From positions 372,001 to 436,000 of the forward strand of contig JAKNDB010000054.1 in the NCBI GenBank assembly GCA_024305405.1: DNA of 64,000 nucleotides. Direction: 5' to 3'. This stretch comes from Dirofilaria immitis. Taxonomy: Eukaryota > Nematoda > Chromadorea > Rhabditida > Onchocercidae. The notes beneath the pieces are model-generated. The model saw only the letters and a program-made list of their open reading frames with translations. It did not search any database and was not told the DNA's origin. Within the stretch, counting starts at the first letter, position 1. Every line of letters starts with the position of its first letter. Positions 1 through 14,294 of this stretch are shown here, piece by piece. A program made the position numbers and the translations under genes.

Positions 1-412
1 GGGAATGAAAATGAAATAGGAAATTTTAAATTTCAATTTTACAAAAATAGAAAATGATATCATCAAATAGGTTACAAGAAACAAGGCTTATCAAATTAAT
101 AATTCCGCATATTGTTAATTGCTGATAATAATTTAATTAATTGTTAAAATGCAAAATTTCAAGATATAGCATTGCAACTTCATTTTACTGTAATAGTTAC
201 AAAAAAAAAAATATATTAATAAATCTTCCTAACTCAATAAATCATTTGAAAAAAATGCTTCTGACAATAATTATAAACTTTGAATTGATTATTGGATGAA
301 AATAAGTGGGAAATAAAATTGAATGAATAAATCTAACAAATAAAAAAAAAAGACATGAAAATATTTGTTAAATAAATGAAACCATAACTATTAAAATAAT
401 TTTATTACATTT

Positions 413-648
<236 letters not shown>

Positions 649-1119
649 AATATAGGATTAGGAAAGTGTTTGAATCAAATTTATCACTTTGATTTAATTT
701 GAATATTTTTTTTTGAGAATTATATATTTGAAAAAATAGGATGAGGAATTTTTCTTTTTTTCGCCTAGCTGTCAACAATAATAACAACAACAATAAGAGT
801 AGTAGTTAGTGATAACAATAATAGTGATATGGTGATAACATGTTTAAATCTGGTATTAATTATTATATCTAATGAAAAATGGTATACAGTTAAATCTGGC
901 TGTATCAAGTATCGAAGAAGTAAGTGACAAATATGTATTATATATTATATATGGAGACAAAACAGGACAGCATTTGCAGCAAACGGTGTTGACAATGTGG
1001 GATAATAATGATAATAGTATAGGGTGGGGCAGCCGAGATTGAAAAGCATTGAATTGTGGCCGTGTATTCATCAAGTAAAAGAGGAGAAAAGGATGAAAAG
1101 AAATGTATTTGAATTATGA

Positions 1120-1290
1120 TGAATGAAATTGAATAGAATTGAATGGAAATGAATTGAATTGAAATGAAATGAATGAGATTAATGAAATGAATGAGATTAA
1201 TGGAATAGAATAGAATAGAATAGAATAGAATAGAATAGAATAGAATGGAATAGAATGAAATGAATTGAAATCAATTAAAATGGAAATGAA
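1120..1290. repeat. GAATT/TAGAA pentanucleotide tract
   Basis: A run of short GAAT, GAATT and TAGAA units. The core at about 1,203-1,250 is a near-perfect TAGAA pentamer array and the flanks are degenerate versions of the same theme. Confidence 0.9.
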
Positions 1291-1607
1291 AAAAAACAAT
1301 ATTGCGAAAAAAAGAAGTGAATAAATGAATGGTATGAAATATGAATAGATAGACAATATATATACATATATGGGATATAAAGAGGTATAATAAATAATAA
1401 GAGGAATAGTGAAACAAAGAAAGGCATAATTTAAATTTAACAATGAAAAGATGTCAAATCAACAATACACATCAGATCGTTATCGACCCGCTGATGATGA
1501 TGATGGTGCTTAGGATAGAAATAACAAGCTGATGATACATAAATGCTTCTACAGACATTTCTAGTATCATTTCAAACGATCTCTCATTTTTCATATTGTC
1601 TCTCTGC

Positions 1608-1651
1608 GTATGTGTATGTATGAGTGTGCATGTGTGTATGTGTGTGTTTGT

Positions 1652-1692
<41 letters not shown>
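1608..1692. repeat. (GT)n microsatellite
   Basis: An alternating TG tract with TATG interruptions; the pure part is about 1,656-1,684. Confidence 0.95.
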
Positions 1693-1694
<2 letters not shown>

Positions 1695-1722
1695 AACAGG
1701 TTTTCTAAAAATCAACATTCTA

Positions 1723-1835
1723 TTATTGTTGTTGTTGTTGCTGTTGTTGCTGTTGTTGCTGTTGTTGCTGTTGTTGCTGCTGTTGTTATTGTTATTGTTA
1801 TTGTTGTCATTTTTATTGTTATTGTTTTCAATTAT
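1723..1835. repeat. Compound (TTG)n / (TTGCTG)n / (TTATTG)n repeat
   Basis: Runs of TTG change into the alternating units GTTGTTGCT and then TTATTG. They lie only about 35 bp from the preceding (GT)n tract, so the two form one compound simple-repeat cluster. Confidence 0.9.
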
Positions 1836-2399
1836 CAATCAGATGTTGTCGTAGACATGAAAATGAATATGAATCATTAATAATAGTGGTGATTATCATT
1901 TAATCGTTAACAGAAAAAAATAATTTATTATATCTTATAAATGATAATCGAATAAATTATTTATATGTAATAAATTGCTAACATGATTAAGCTAGAATTC
2001 AATCACAAAATCAATATGTTAAAATTAAAAAAATAATAAAATAAATAATTTCATTTTTATTTTTCATTTTTTGATTTTTGATTTTTGATTTTTGATCATA
2101 TTTAAAACTTTGATTTTAAATTGCATAAGTATATCTTTATTTTTTTCGCAATTTCATCTCCTGTTTAATAAAAAAATTTTATTTGAAATAAATATTCATC
2201 ATTTATACATTTGAAGAATGTAATTACAATTAGATAATTACTGTAGATCATTACCGTATATTAACCTTTATACTTAATATTTTAGGTTTTAATTTCAAAG
2301 AGCAATATTGTTGTATAACTTTTTTCATTTTAATTTTGTCATTTTCAATTAAAAAAACGAGGCTATTCCCTTCACATATAAATTATTGTTAAAGAAAAA

Positions 2400-2670
2400 A
2401 GTTTTCGTCATTTTTATCAATTCCATGATTTCTTGTCATTTTTATCAATTAATCGGTTCTCGACATTTTTATCAGTTTTACGGTTCTCGTCGTTTTCATC
2501 AATATTATGATTCTCATCTTTTCGTCAATTCCATGATTCTCATCTTTTCGTCAATTCCATGATTCTCATCTTTTCGTCAATTCTATGACTCCCATCTTTT
2601 CGTCAATTCTATGACTCCCATCTTTTCGTCAATTCTATGATTCTCGTCATTTTCATCAATTCTGTGATTT
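2400..2670. repeat. Minisatellite, unit about 26-28 bp, about 9-10 copies
   Basis: Tandem units built on a TTCTCATCTTTTCGTCAATT core followed by CCATGA or CTATGA. The central copies (about 2,510-2,640) are nearly identical 26-mers; the outer copies are diverged, with TTTTTATCAAT replacing the TTTTCGTCAAT part. Confidence 0.9.
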
Positions 2671-2932
2671 AAATATTTTTAATAATTTTATTAAAAAAGA
2701 GAAAGACGAAAGCGAATATAATAATTAATTTAATACTCCATTTTAATCATAAAAAGTGTATATAATATTAATTTCAAATATCATTTTTTTTTAATATATA
2801 AAAATTAAATTCGGTGAATTCAATGAAGCCGATCATAATATGATTGGACATAAAAATAAGCCAAATCATTCTTTTAAAGTCTTTTCTTTACCCTATTTAG
2901 ACAATGTAATGGATTTATTAATATATTTGTGA

Positions 2933-2963
2933 ATGAATGAATGAATGAATGAATGAATGAATG
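2933..2963. repeat. (GAAT)n tetranucleotide microsatellite
   Basis: About eight consecutive GAAT units. Confidence 0.95.
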
Positions 2964-3622
2964 TAAGTATATTATAAAGATGTTTAGTCGATAATCCGTT
3001 ACTGATTGAAGTAGAGAGAAATTATGGCATAGTTGTAGTTGTTGTCAAGCCGCAAGCCGGCAAATATATGTCGCAAAAGCTCTTCGGCACCATGACATCC
3101 TCAAAATACCCATCTGCTTGTCAATTCTTAAATCTCAGAATCTCTTAATTACATTAGTATTGTTCGAATAGCCAAACGACGACGATATAATACTTTTAAA
3201 ATAACTTTTATTTTATGATTACAATTCATTTAAAGAAAACGAGAAATTTAAATTTATATGGCAAAGTGAAAAATCTAATATATTCGAGAAATTAACTCTT
3301 ATACATATTTACCTGAATACTCCTCAAAATGGTATTTTAGACTAACCTAAATTATCTTCATATAAAATATATATAATATTCGATATTTTTTAAAAAATAA
3401 TTTCCAATAAATTTAAATGATTTCTTAAATTTCAATATTTTGCAAATGATAAAATGATAATAAAATTTTTAAGAAATAAACATTGATATATATATATATA
3501 TATGTGTATATTTCTTGCTTTATTAGAAAATCATTTTAACACCATAATCATTTCCTTTACATATTTATCATCAAAATTTTTTTTCTCAATTCTCATTAGA
3601 TAATATGATTGTTAGTAATAAT

Positions 3623-4206
<584 letters not shown>

Positions 4207-4609
4207 TAACAATAATAATAATGATAATAATGATGATAATGATGATGATGATAATGGTTTCAAGAGTGAAAAATTAATGTAAACAGTAGTTTGATGATAA
4301 TATAGTAATTCTATTCAGTTTTTAGGACATTTTTAAGCATCATTAAATTCATTTGAAAGCATAATTGATAGAGCAATAAGTAATCATAACAGGAAGATTT
4401 TTGAAAAGGTGGGAAATACGGCTCGATGAGCACAAATCATTTTTAAAATGCCAATCGCTCTGCCTTTTCATCAATTATATTATTATTTGAATAAGAATAT
4501 ATATATATAAGAAAGAATTAATATTAGGGATTAACATTAAAATTTTAAAATTAATATTTTCATTATTAAATATGTTAAATTTATATAAAATAATAAATTA
4601 TGAAAATTC

Positions 4610-5170
4610 GTTAACAATACTTTATCATATTTTTATTGATCGTTTTATTTATCACTATCTTTTATCAATAACAATTTATCATCAATAATACATTCTGACT
4701 ATTATTCAAAGTTAATGAATGTTACAATTGAAAAAAATTTGAATGATATGATACCGATTATCTTTAATCAATAACAATTTATCAATACTTTTATCAATAA
4801 CAATAATTTGTTTTACTATTATTTTTCTGATAGCTATTTAATGTAATATCATATTTAACATATATCTTTTATTGTTTATGTCTCTTATTGATTTGACATC
4901 TATTATCTTTTATCAGCAGCAATTTATTAATACTTTTGTCAATAATAATAATTTGTTATACTATTATTTTTCTGATAGCTATTTAATGTAATGTCATATT
5001 TGACATATATCTTTTATTGATTTGATATATTATTATCTGTTATCAGCAATAATTTATCACACATTTTATCAATAACAATTTATTACATATTTTGATAGCT
5101 AATTAATATATTGTTACAATTGAAAAATATATTTTATTGATTTGGTATAATATTTTATTAAAATTCTATC
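4610..5170. repeat. Diverged repeat family built on TATCAATAACAATTTATCA
   Basis: Several imperfect copies of a motif with TTTATCAATAACAATTTATC, a TGATAGCTATTTAATGTAAT segment, and TATCTTTTATTGATTTG occur here at spacings of roughly 80-170 bp. They look like an old, degraded higher-order tandem array. Confidence 0.6.
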
Positions 5171-5854
5171 AATTTTCATATTAACTCTTACCGGTATCAA
5201 ATTTATTTCTCATATGTTAGTAAATTAATCCTTTAATCATAATGATACATGAAGATTATTATTATTATTATTATTATTAGTAGATGCTAACTAAATCGAT
5301 CCGTTGCTATGGTAGAGAATTACTTTTAACATTTATAATACTTCATGATATGCATATATTCAATTCATTTTATAATTATTTTTCAAAAAAAAAAATATTT
5401 TACTATATTTATTATAAATTATAATAAATTATCAAATTGAAAAATAAATTTTAAAATAAAATAAAAGAAAAAAAAGAGAGAAAAAGCTATAATTTATAAT
5501 TAATTATATTTAATATTTAATTATATTTAATAATTAAATCAATCATTTTATTAAAAATTTTAATTTTAATTATAATATAATTGATGCATTCAATTTTTTG
5601 ATAGAAATTAAATATTTTAAAAAATAATAAAATGTTAAATTAATATTAATTAATAATTATATTATTGATCGTTAATGTTGATGATCGTTAACAATATTGC
5701 TATAAATTGTAATTTGTAAACTTTTTGAAAAATTCAAAAGTTTAAATTTTTTTAAAATCTTTATACTTTCTTTTATACAATGTATGGGATCTGAATCTAG
5801 ATTAAAATGCTTTCTTTTTTTTATTTTTACTAAATCTTAAATGTTTGATTTCTG

Positions 5855-5970
5855 TTCCTTATGTCCTGAAATTGATTACCAATAATATGACATAGACTGT
5901 ATCCTGAAATTGGTTACTAATATGACGTAGTCTGTATCCTGAAATTGTTTACTAATATGACGTAGTCTAA
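5855..5970. repeat. Short minisatellite, unit about 34-36 bp, 3 copies
   Basis: Three head-to-tail copies of a unit containing TCCTGAAATTGGTTACTAAT and ATGACGTAGTCTG. The first copy is diverged and the second and third are nearly identical. Confidence 0.85.
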
Positions 5971-6000
5971 TTAGCATAATTTAGCATTTTAGTATAGCTC

Positions 6001-8488
6001 ATTCTAATTAGCATAGTTTGTTTTGTTTGAAAAAAAATATTTAGTTAAGAATAACAACTAATTAATGTAATTAGCGCTCAATGACAACTGATTTAACTCT
6101 TCAAAGATAAGCGACAACAACAGTTGTTTGCTTTTTTGTTATTATTATTATTACTATTCATTTTGTCCATTCTCGTTTCTTGTTTTATCATGATCTTTTC
6201 GAGAAAATTTTTCATCCCTTTCTAATCATCTCAATCCTAATGAGGTGCTAGCAGTATTTTCTATTTCCGTTAACCGCCTTTCCTTCCGTTTTCCTCTTAA
6301 GCATCAAAGGGATCCGGTTCATTTGATGGTGATTTTATTTTTTCCTGAATTTCCTCATGTCCCGCCAAACTTTACTAATTGCCTTAGTCTTTTGAATCAG
6401 CGGGGAGAGGATAACTTTGACCTCGAATTTATATGATATTAAATTAAAGCATAGTATCTGAAATAGGAAATGAATTGTAGAAGATTAATTAATTAACTCT
6501 TAATTTGATTCTTCAACCATTCTGATTTATACAAACGATAGATGCGCTTGAAAAAAGAATTAAATTATATTTCAAATACTATTTCATATTTTCAATTCAT
6601 ATTTTCTGCATCAGAGATTCTGACTAAATAATACTTCCTTTATTTGAGCAAAAAAGTACACGTAATAGACGTTTACGTCAACTTGATTAAAATTTATTTG
6701 AATGGATGATTCATGTAATGAGAACTCTGTAAAGAAGCAAATGTATAAAATGTATGAAAGGTTGATAAAAAAAAGCATATAAGAATCTAAAAGGGATGTT
6801 AGTGATCGTGATCGTTAGTACCCCATCGATAGTCCATCATCGATAATGTATTATGCAAATGAGCACCTGAATTGCATCACTATCAACCGGATATATCATT
6901 GCTTGCTTACATTTATGGTAGTAAATTTTGTTTGATCGCTAAAAATTTTTAAAAAAATATTCGGAATCAAATATATTATATATTCTTTGCTTCTAAAAAT
7001 TATACATTTTTAGGTTTCAGAGACGCTAACAGAATCTTATTTATTCTTAATTTTAAATTCTCGATAGACGACAATGCAACATTCTTGGATTATTTGAATT
7101 CGATGTATAACATTACTTCTTACCAATTTCAATTTTACTGCATGACAAAATTGAATGTTTCAAATAATTATAATATTTTTATTATAAAATATTAATCTGT
7201 CATCGATAGGAATATATGATTGACCATAAATCAAAATAATCAATAAAAGTAAACAATGCAATAGATTATCAATTGTTGATGATAAAGTAACTGATGATAA
7301 ATCTAAGGAAAATTTATAATTATGATGATATATAAAATATAATGATGCCATTTTATATGTTTACAGTTTTTGTCAAAAGTCAAAAATATTTTTGGTGAAA
7401 AATTACGGTATTCAGTATTTAGTTCTAGAAGTGATCAATCATTTAAAATAGGAAGTGTATATTTGAGAGGGATGAAGAATGATTGTTGGATCATTTGCAG
7501 TTCAAGGAGGTCATCCAACTCTACTAATCCACTTCAAATGCAGTACTTTTGCATACATTGATGAATAAATTACGCATTTTTTTTTAAAAGTTCAAACTTA
7601 TAATCTCTGATATGACAGATATTATCAAAACTTGGCCAATATCTACTTTCTCAATTTTTAGATTAAATTTTAAAAAACTTTAAATTATTAAAGCGATAAC
7701 AAAAAGATTTTACATATGAATTTGACCTTTCAAAAAAAAATTTTTCTTTTAGAATTCCAAAAATTTAACTTTTCAACAATCATTCGATTTGATAATTTGC
7801 GGTTTTTTCAAATTAATTCTCGAATTTGTTTATAAATCGAAAATTCAAAATGCCAATATCACATGCTGATATTATATCAAATGAAAGAAAAAGAATATTT
7901 CAATCGTAGTAAATTGAATGATTGGAAGAATATACAAAATTATAATTATTTTTTACATTTTAGATTTCATAAATTTTAAAATATTGAATCAAATTAATGT
8001 ATTATACTAAAAAATGTTGGATTATTATCCGTTACTATGTTAATTTATCATTCACAAATAAAACCTAAGTTTTCTCCCATTCATTTCTATGATTTTATGT
8101 GATATTGAAAAATCACTTTCATGCGATCATTTTACAATTCCAAGGGCATTGGAAAATTTTCCCAAATTGTTTTTTTCATTCTAAGGAAAAGATTTTTTTC
8201 TTTTCAAAAGAATATTTAATAGAATTTATAATTTTATTAAATAATTTTCTTTATTGTTTCAAAATTAATAAATTTTACAATCTTTTCGAATATTTTTTAA
8301 TATTTATTCAAATAAACAAATTTTATTTTCAATTTAATAATTAATTTTTTGATAAAAAAGCAATAAATATGAATTTGAAAAGGGAAAAAGACAATCAATC
8401 CTATGATTCAATCATTTTATAAGTTATTTATAATTTATTCCTTCTTATAATAAATTATAATTTAATTCATTTATATATACAGACACAT

Positions 8489-8522
<34 letters not shown>

Positions 8523-9900
8523 ATCCATCCAAGTATGCTAATTTAACATATTATCAATTGTCAAAAATTTTTATCACTATTACATTTAAGGATTTCTAAA
8601 ATCAACAAAATAAATTTAATGAAATTGCTCAAAGTTTAAACTTTCATTCTCAAATCATTTAATATGGGTCAACCTGTTGTAATCTCAATCATTGCTATCC
8701 TTCTGGTAAAAGTGGAAGTCTCTTTTGAAAGTACTCAAAAATATTGATCATCAGATGTTGCGTAGAACAATAAAGCATACCGTTTGTATGCATCATATTT
8801 CAGCTATTGTACCAGTCTTACTGATATATCCGATACACTCATATTACTTCTTTAAAATTAAAAATAACACTGAATTTTTTCTAATATTCAAATAAGATTC
8901 GAGCTATTATATTAAATTAGCAGACAAGAATGATAAATAGTGATATTAATATTGTAGCAATGATTTTTCGTCTTGTTATACATCTAATTAATATCTGTCA
9001 AACAAATATTCCAATAACGAAACGGATGAATAGAAATCCAATATTTGCATTTGCAACTTATAATATATCAGTATTCTGAGAAATGTAAAAAGAAAGACAT
9101 GAAGTTTTTGAAAAAAACTTCTCGAGATTTCGATTTCAGTTTTTAAATATATTTTATTCGCAAATTTATTTCAAATTTACATTTTATGCATTCATAATCC
9201 ATAAAGCTGCCACTATTCATCTCTGATCAATTAGGACTTTGCAAATTATTTTATTCGCCGTTACCTTTCAATCCTGCCGAATCGCAAATAATGCAAAGAG
9301 TGATGAATGAAATTTGAAGCTTGAGTTATTTCTCCATGATCAATTATAACTATGCGTTAAACAATGATTATGCATAAACTATTTCTCGTGGCGAAAAAAA
9401 AGCAACTTGAGAATGATAAAATGCGGTGATATCAGAAAACAAAAATAAAAAACATCAAAATACTATCATTTCTCTAATAATAATGATTAGAGATAAAATT
9501 ATTTTTCATCATATCAGTCATTTGTCAGAATTTTAAATAAATTAAAAAGGAAATTTTTTTATCAACTAATGCAGCAAACGTTAAATTTGCTTATTCAGTA
9601 ACAGAATTAATATCTATCAATTCTTCATCTTCATCAAATTAAATTTAAATTGTATGATTTAATCAATTATGCAAGATTCTAGGTTTGTTTTTATTTGATT
9701 TTATTATATTTTTATTAAGCTGAGAAAGCGATGACTAATCGCTAATCAACATTCACGATAATTGATGCTGATTATAATAATGATAATGATGATAGTTTGA
9801 TGATTGTAACAATCATTTTTGTGGCATTTTCAACGATTACGACGATTTTGAAATTGATGAGTTCATTTATCTGGTACATTGTAGCACGATGACCTAAAAC
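6001..9900. other. AT-rich intergenic stretch, no supported gene
   Basis: I see no exon of a recognised family. A (CA)n tract lies at about 8,497-8,522. Short open frames at 6,245-6,436, 7,370-7,561 and 8,099-8,344 (plus) do not resemble known proteins and lack flanking splice context that would make them convincing. A compositionally richer patch at about 6,795-6,900 holds an octamer-like ATGCAAAT. Confidence 0.6.
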
Positions 9901-9925
9901 TATCGGATAATAGGCTTGATGCGAT

Positions 9926-9945
9926 AATAATGGTGATGATGATAA

Positions 9946-9976
<31 letters not shown>

Positions 9977-10030
9977 GATGATAATGATGATGGCGATGAT
10001 GATGGCGATGATGATGATGATGATGATGAT
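9926..10030. repeat. (GAT)n trinucleotide repeat with GGC interruptions
   Basis: About 100 bp of GATGAT units with interspersed GATGGC and GATAAT. It lies directly before a candidate coding exon that starts at about 10,052. Confidence 0.9.
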
Positions 10031-10051
10031 GGTAGAAGATTGTTGTTACAG

Positions 10052-10312
10052 GTGAAACTCGGATTTTCAAGCAGTTTATGGAGTAAAAGTAGCAAGAAAT
10101 TGAAGAATATCTTCTTCAAGGACAAACCTAATTGCCCGATGACAACCGCCAAACTATTCTTCTTAGTTTACCTCAACGAGCATTTAACCAAATCGACGAC
10201 TATTTTCAATGAAAATGTTTCTATTTATAAAGAAGGGACTATTTCCTTTTCTTTAATTTCAAATTTTATTTACAATTTTAAGATTAATTTTATACACATA
10301 AATTTAATTTAA
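10052..10312 (+). CDS. Unrecognised candidate exon / small open frame
   Basis: An open frame follows a good acceptor-like TTGTTACAG and starts VKLGFSSSLWSKSSKKLKN. It is rich in Lys and Ser and has balanced codon use (AAG, AAC, TTC, ACC, CTC) over about 150 bp, unlike the surrounding DNA. The later part becomes AT-rich and less convincing. I recognise no family, and no partner exon was found. It could be a terminal exon of an unknown gene or a chance frame. Confidence 0.25.
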   Translation: MKLGFSSSLWSKSSKKLKNIFFKDKPNCPMTTAKLFFLVYLNEHLTKSTTIFNENVSIYKEGTISFSLISNFIYNFKINFIHINLI

Positions 10313-13300
10313 TTAAAATTATTTAATTAATTCATTTTTCATTTCCAATATATTAATTATGACAACAACATGTATAATTGATCTAATGACCGAAATTAAT
10401 CCAATTGACATTTCAAATATTTTAATTGCTAAAATACATAAAATGATTGGACGAATGAAATTTATCTAGCATGTTCTTTTTCATTTCAGATATCTTGATT
10501 ACTAAAATAAATAAGATGATAATTTGATAATTGAAATGCCATTCAATTATTTCAGATTATTTCAATGAAATATGCAATAATATCAAATAACTTGCTTTTT
10601 ATCATTTTGTTTAATTGCTGCATAATTAATTAACTAAAAGTTTATAATAATTAGGAGGATATTCTCGAGATCTTTTTATTTTTGATTAAAATTTCCAAAA
10701 ATTTTATAAATTAAAATGATAATAATTGAAAAAAAGATGATAATTTTAATTGTATATGCAAATAATAATATCGATATTATTTCAATTTAAAAATTTAGGA
10801 TAACTATATTTGCGATCTATTTTTACGGCCGGCAAAAAAAAAAAGAAAAAAGAGGATGACAATTAAAGGAGAAGTTGAAAAGAAATTATGCAAAAATTGT
10901 TAGATTTTTCTCGAATAGTTTTTAAAAACAAACGATCATATACGATGCCGACATTGATTTGATAACAGAATTAAACGAACCAATCTATTATTTATTCCAT
11001 ATTCCACCATTTCAATAAATCGATCAAGAAGCAACAACAACAAGAAAAAAAACATTTCTGAGGTCATTTCTTATTGAAAGGAAAAAGTGATGAGCTTTTT
11101 TTTTTTCTGCTCTATTAATACGATAGTATAACTAAGAAAGGAAAAAGGAAAATAAAAAACTTGTCGAATGAATTCGATTATTTCAGGTAGAAATTCATTT
11201 TTATCTTAAAACTTTTGTGAAAAGTTAATATGTCAGGTATGATATTAGCTTCAATGCTTCAATGGAGACTGTCGAGAATTAAGATGATAATCTTATCAGA
11301 GTAATATTTAATTTTATTTATATCTCATCTAAATACAATCATTATAGTATTTCTTCTTTTCTCTGTTTTAACTATTATTTCAACAGTAATAAATAAATAG
11401 ATCAGAATACGGTTGATTACATCTGAATGAAAAAATGATTCAGCGTTTTTTACGTGAAATTTCATTCATGAATTCGTTCGAGCATATTAGTTGATTTATT
11501 CATTTGATATTCTACTATTACGTAATATGATATTTGAAATCTTTTTGATAAGAAAGTATTAAGAGATTAACTTTGATGGATAATTCATCAAATCAAATAT
11601 CTTATGGAATTTCAGATACATCAAAAATTCTCTAAAATCATAAAGTATAATGATGTAACAAAGATTCATCTATCATTGCTTGATTATTGATATTTAGATA
11701 GTTAGAAGTTAGAAAAGGTCAAAAGGGAAAAAATTTTCATAAAATAATATAATTTTATTTATTTGTTACTATAAACAAAATTTGCGTATAACTAAAAATT
11801 CTCTCAGTAAATAAAGAATTCCCATAATTTATAACTTTTAACAATCTATAGAGGATAAATTTTCTTTGTCATATCGTCATGCTGTGTTACTTCTTTACTC
11901 ATACGACAAATAAACAAATAATAGTAAAGGAAATTTTATTTGAATAATTTGATGATAGAAAAATAGAACAATGAAAATACGCTTTTACGTAAGCGGACAG
12001 ACCGATAAATACATGAATATTTTAGTATATTTAATATTGTAATGAAATAGATAAGCAGAGATGGAAAGAAATATTTGAATGATCTTTTCTCATACAAATT
12101 TTATTACATAAAATCATAAAAGCAATATAGGAAGAAGGATACGATATATGTGAACAACACTTTGATCTTTTCCGATTACATGTTTCAACTTTTCTACTTC
12201 CTCCTTTTGAAGCGTATCAAAACGGGAGGAGGGAAATGGGGGATGAAATGTTTCCATCAATTATTATAGCATTTTCGAGAACGATTTTTAAATGATCGAT
12301 CAATCGATCTCTTTCAATTAAATTCTCATAAGCTTAAATGTTCTAAATACGCTAAATAAATTTTTGAATATTGAAATATGCTTAATTGAATAATATAAAT
12401 TTCATATTTTTATAGGAACTTCTTTGATAACTATCTTAGCTATTATTATTGTAAAAAAAAACACTTCTCAAATCTGAAAAAAATTATATTACTATTGATC
12501 GATTGTAATTTATCACTTCAAAATTATCAAATATTAATTATAGTTCACAGTTCATATCATTTATTGAATAAAATAGAGAAAAGTTATACGGTAGTTTCGT
12601 TTATTGATCGAGGTAAAAATAAAATTTTATTTATGCCCATTTTAAGAAGCAGCTCTTTTGCAGCAAATATATCCTCTAAAATTGTCCTTTAAAATTAATC
12701 CTCTCTAGTAAGAGAAAGAGAAGGATAGAGAGAGAAAGAGAGAGAGGAAGAGAAAGAGGAAGAATTGAAATATTGGGGAAAAAAAAAGATAATACGAGAA
12801 TAGGAAAAAATAAATAAGGACAAGACATCTATCTATCTTTCATTTTAGCAATTTAAAAATTTACCGCATAAGGTTAGGATAAATAAAAAAAAAAGAAAAA
12901 TCCCCAACAAAACAGGTTCCTATAATACAATCATTCTTCACATAGTTCACAGCAGGGTGAATAAAATAATCTCAACAATTATTGCAAATTTTTATCAATT
13001 CTTAAACCTGAAATGTAACTTTAAAAAGAAAAAACGGAGAAAAATTTCAAGAATTTCAATATTTACATTTTTCATAATTCAAAAATTTGTCTATACTGAT
13101 TTCTTTAATGATCAAGTTATCCTTTGAAAAATTATTTATAAAAATATTATTCATATTCCAAATATTCTAATCTAAATTAATTACTTGATATATGAATTTT
13201 AGAATACCTAATATAAAATATCAAGTATCTAACTTCAAAAAAATATAGATTATTTCACTTCATACTAATCATTTTTTTCTCTCCATTTCTTTTAAATTCA

Positions 13301-14280
13301 TAGATTGTCTAATGAGCAGTAATATTTACGGACGAGAGCTTAATAGAAGATAACGTTAAATAAAGACTACTGTAATATCGAAATTGATGAAGCCATTTTG
13401 TGTAGACAGGCATTTTCATATATCATAAATGTTAATAATAAACTAAGTAAGAATTATTAATTTAAAATTAGAAAAATTCAAATGATTAAATATCATAAGC
13501 AACAAATCATAAAGCAATCTTCTTATTAATCTTCGGTTGAATGGAAATTTGCTATTCTAAATTTATACATATTATTTGAAAATTGATCGAATCATCGAAC
13601 ACAATTTTCACACAAACTGATTTTTTTTTATGGAATCAACCAACCGATAAGCTGCGGATAATCCATGCAGCATTCACTTCTCTTTAACCTTTACAAAATC
13701 TTTCGTCTTCTCAATCGTCTACTAGTAGTCATTCCTAAGCTGAGATTATCCACTTATAAAAAAAAATATTGCTATCAAGTACTACGATTCCAGTTCTCAC
13801 AGAAATTCTTACTTACTATTTTAACCTTGAATTCACAAAAGGGATAATGATTTTCTACATTTAGTCTAACCAACATTAGGATTGAATTCATTACTTATTA
13901 AACATAAATTTGAGACTTAAATTTTTTACTCGAGATTTGAATAAGTATTTTATAAAACTGCAAAATTTCCTTTGTATCCATTAACTTAAGAATGTCATCG
14001 TGAAAAAATCACAAATTACACAAGTATATCTCACTCTTTATATTTCTGTCTTTAATCATGCAATTCTTAGTACTGAACATTAGCAATGAACTCATTTGAC
14101 CATAATGTGCATTCTAAAATGTGTAATCAAAAAATTGAAATAAAATCGTTATTTTTATTTCAAGTTTTCTCTCACCATAAAAACATGATTCAATCTGAAA
14201 CAGCCCCTATGCAAGTGCAAGTACAACTAAGATTTATATAACAACAATAAATTTGCAATTCTATTTACAAACGAAAAATT
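10313..14280. other. AT-rich intergenic stretch, no supported gene
   Basis: No convincing exon on either strand. There is a GA-rich run at about 12,709-12,765. Open frames at 12,495-12,692 and 13,665-13,847 (plus) are AT-rich and resemble nothing known. Confidence 0.6.
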
Positions 14281-14286
14281 TTTATT
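14281..14286 (-). terminator. Candidate polyadenylation signal of the GNAT-JmjC gene
   Basis: AATAAA on the minus strand about 9 bases after the TAA stop of the JmjC gene. It is close to the stop, so a downstream signal may be used instead. Confidence 0.4.
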
Positions 14287-14294
14287 ACAGAAGT

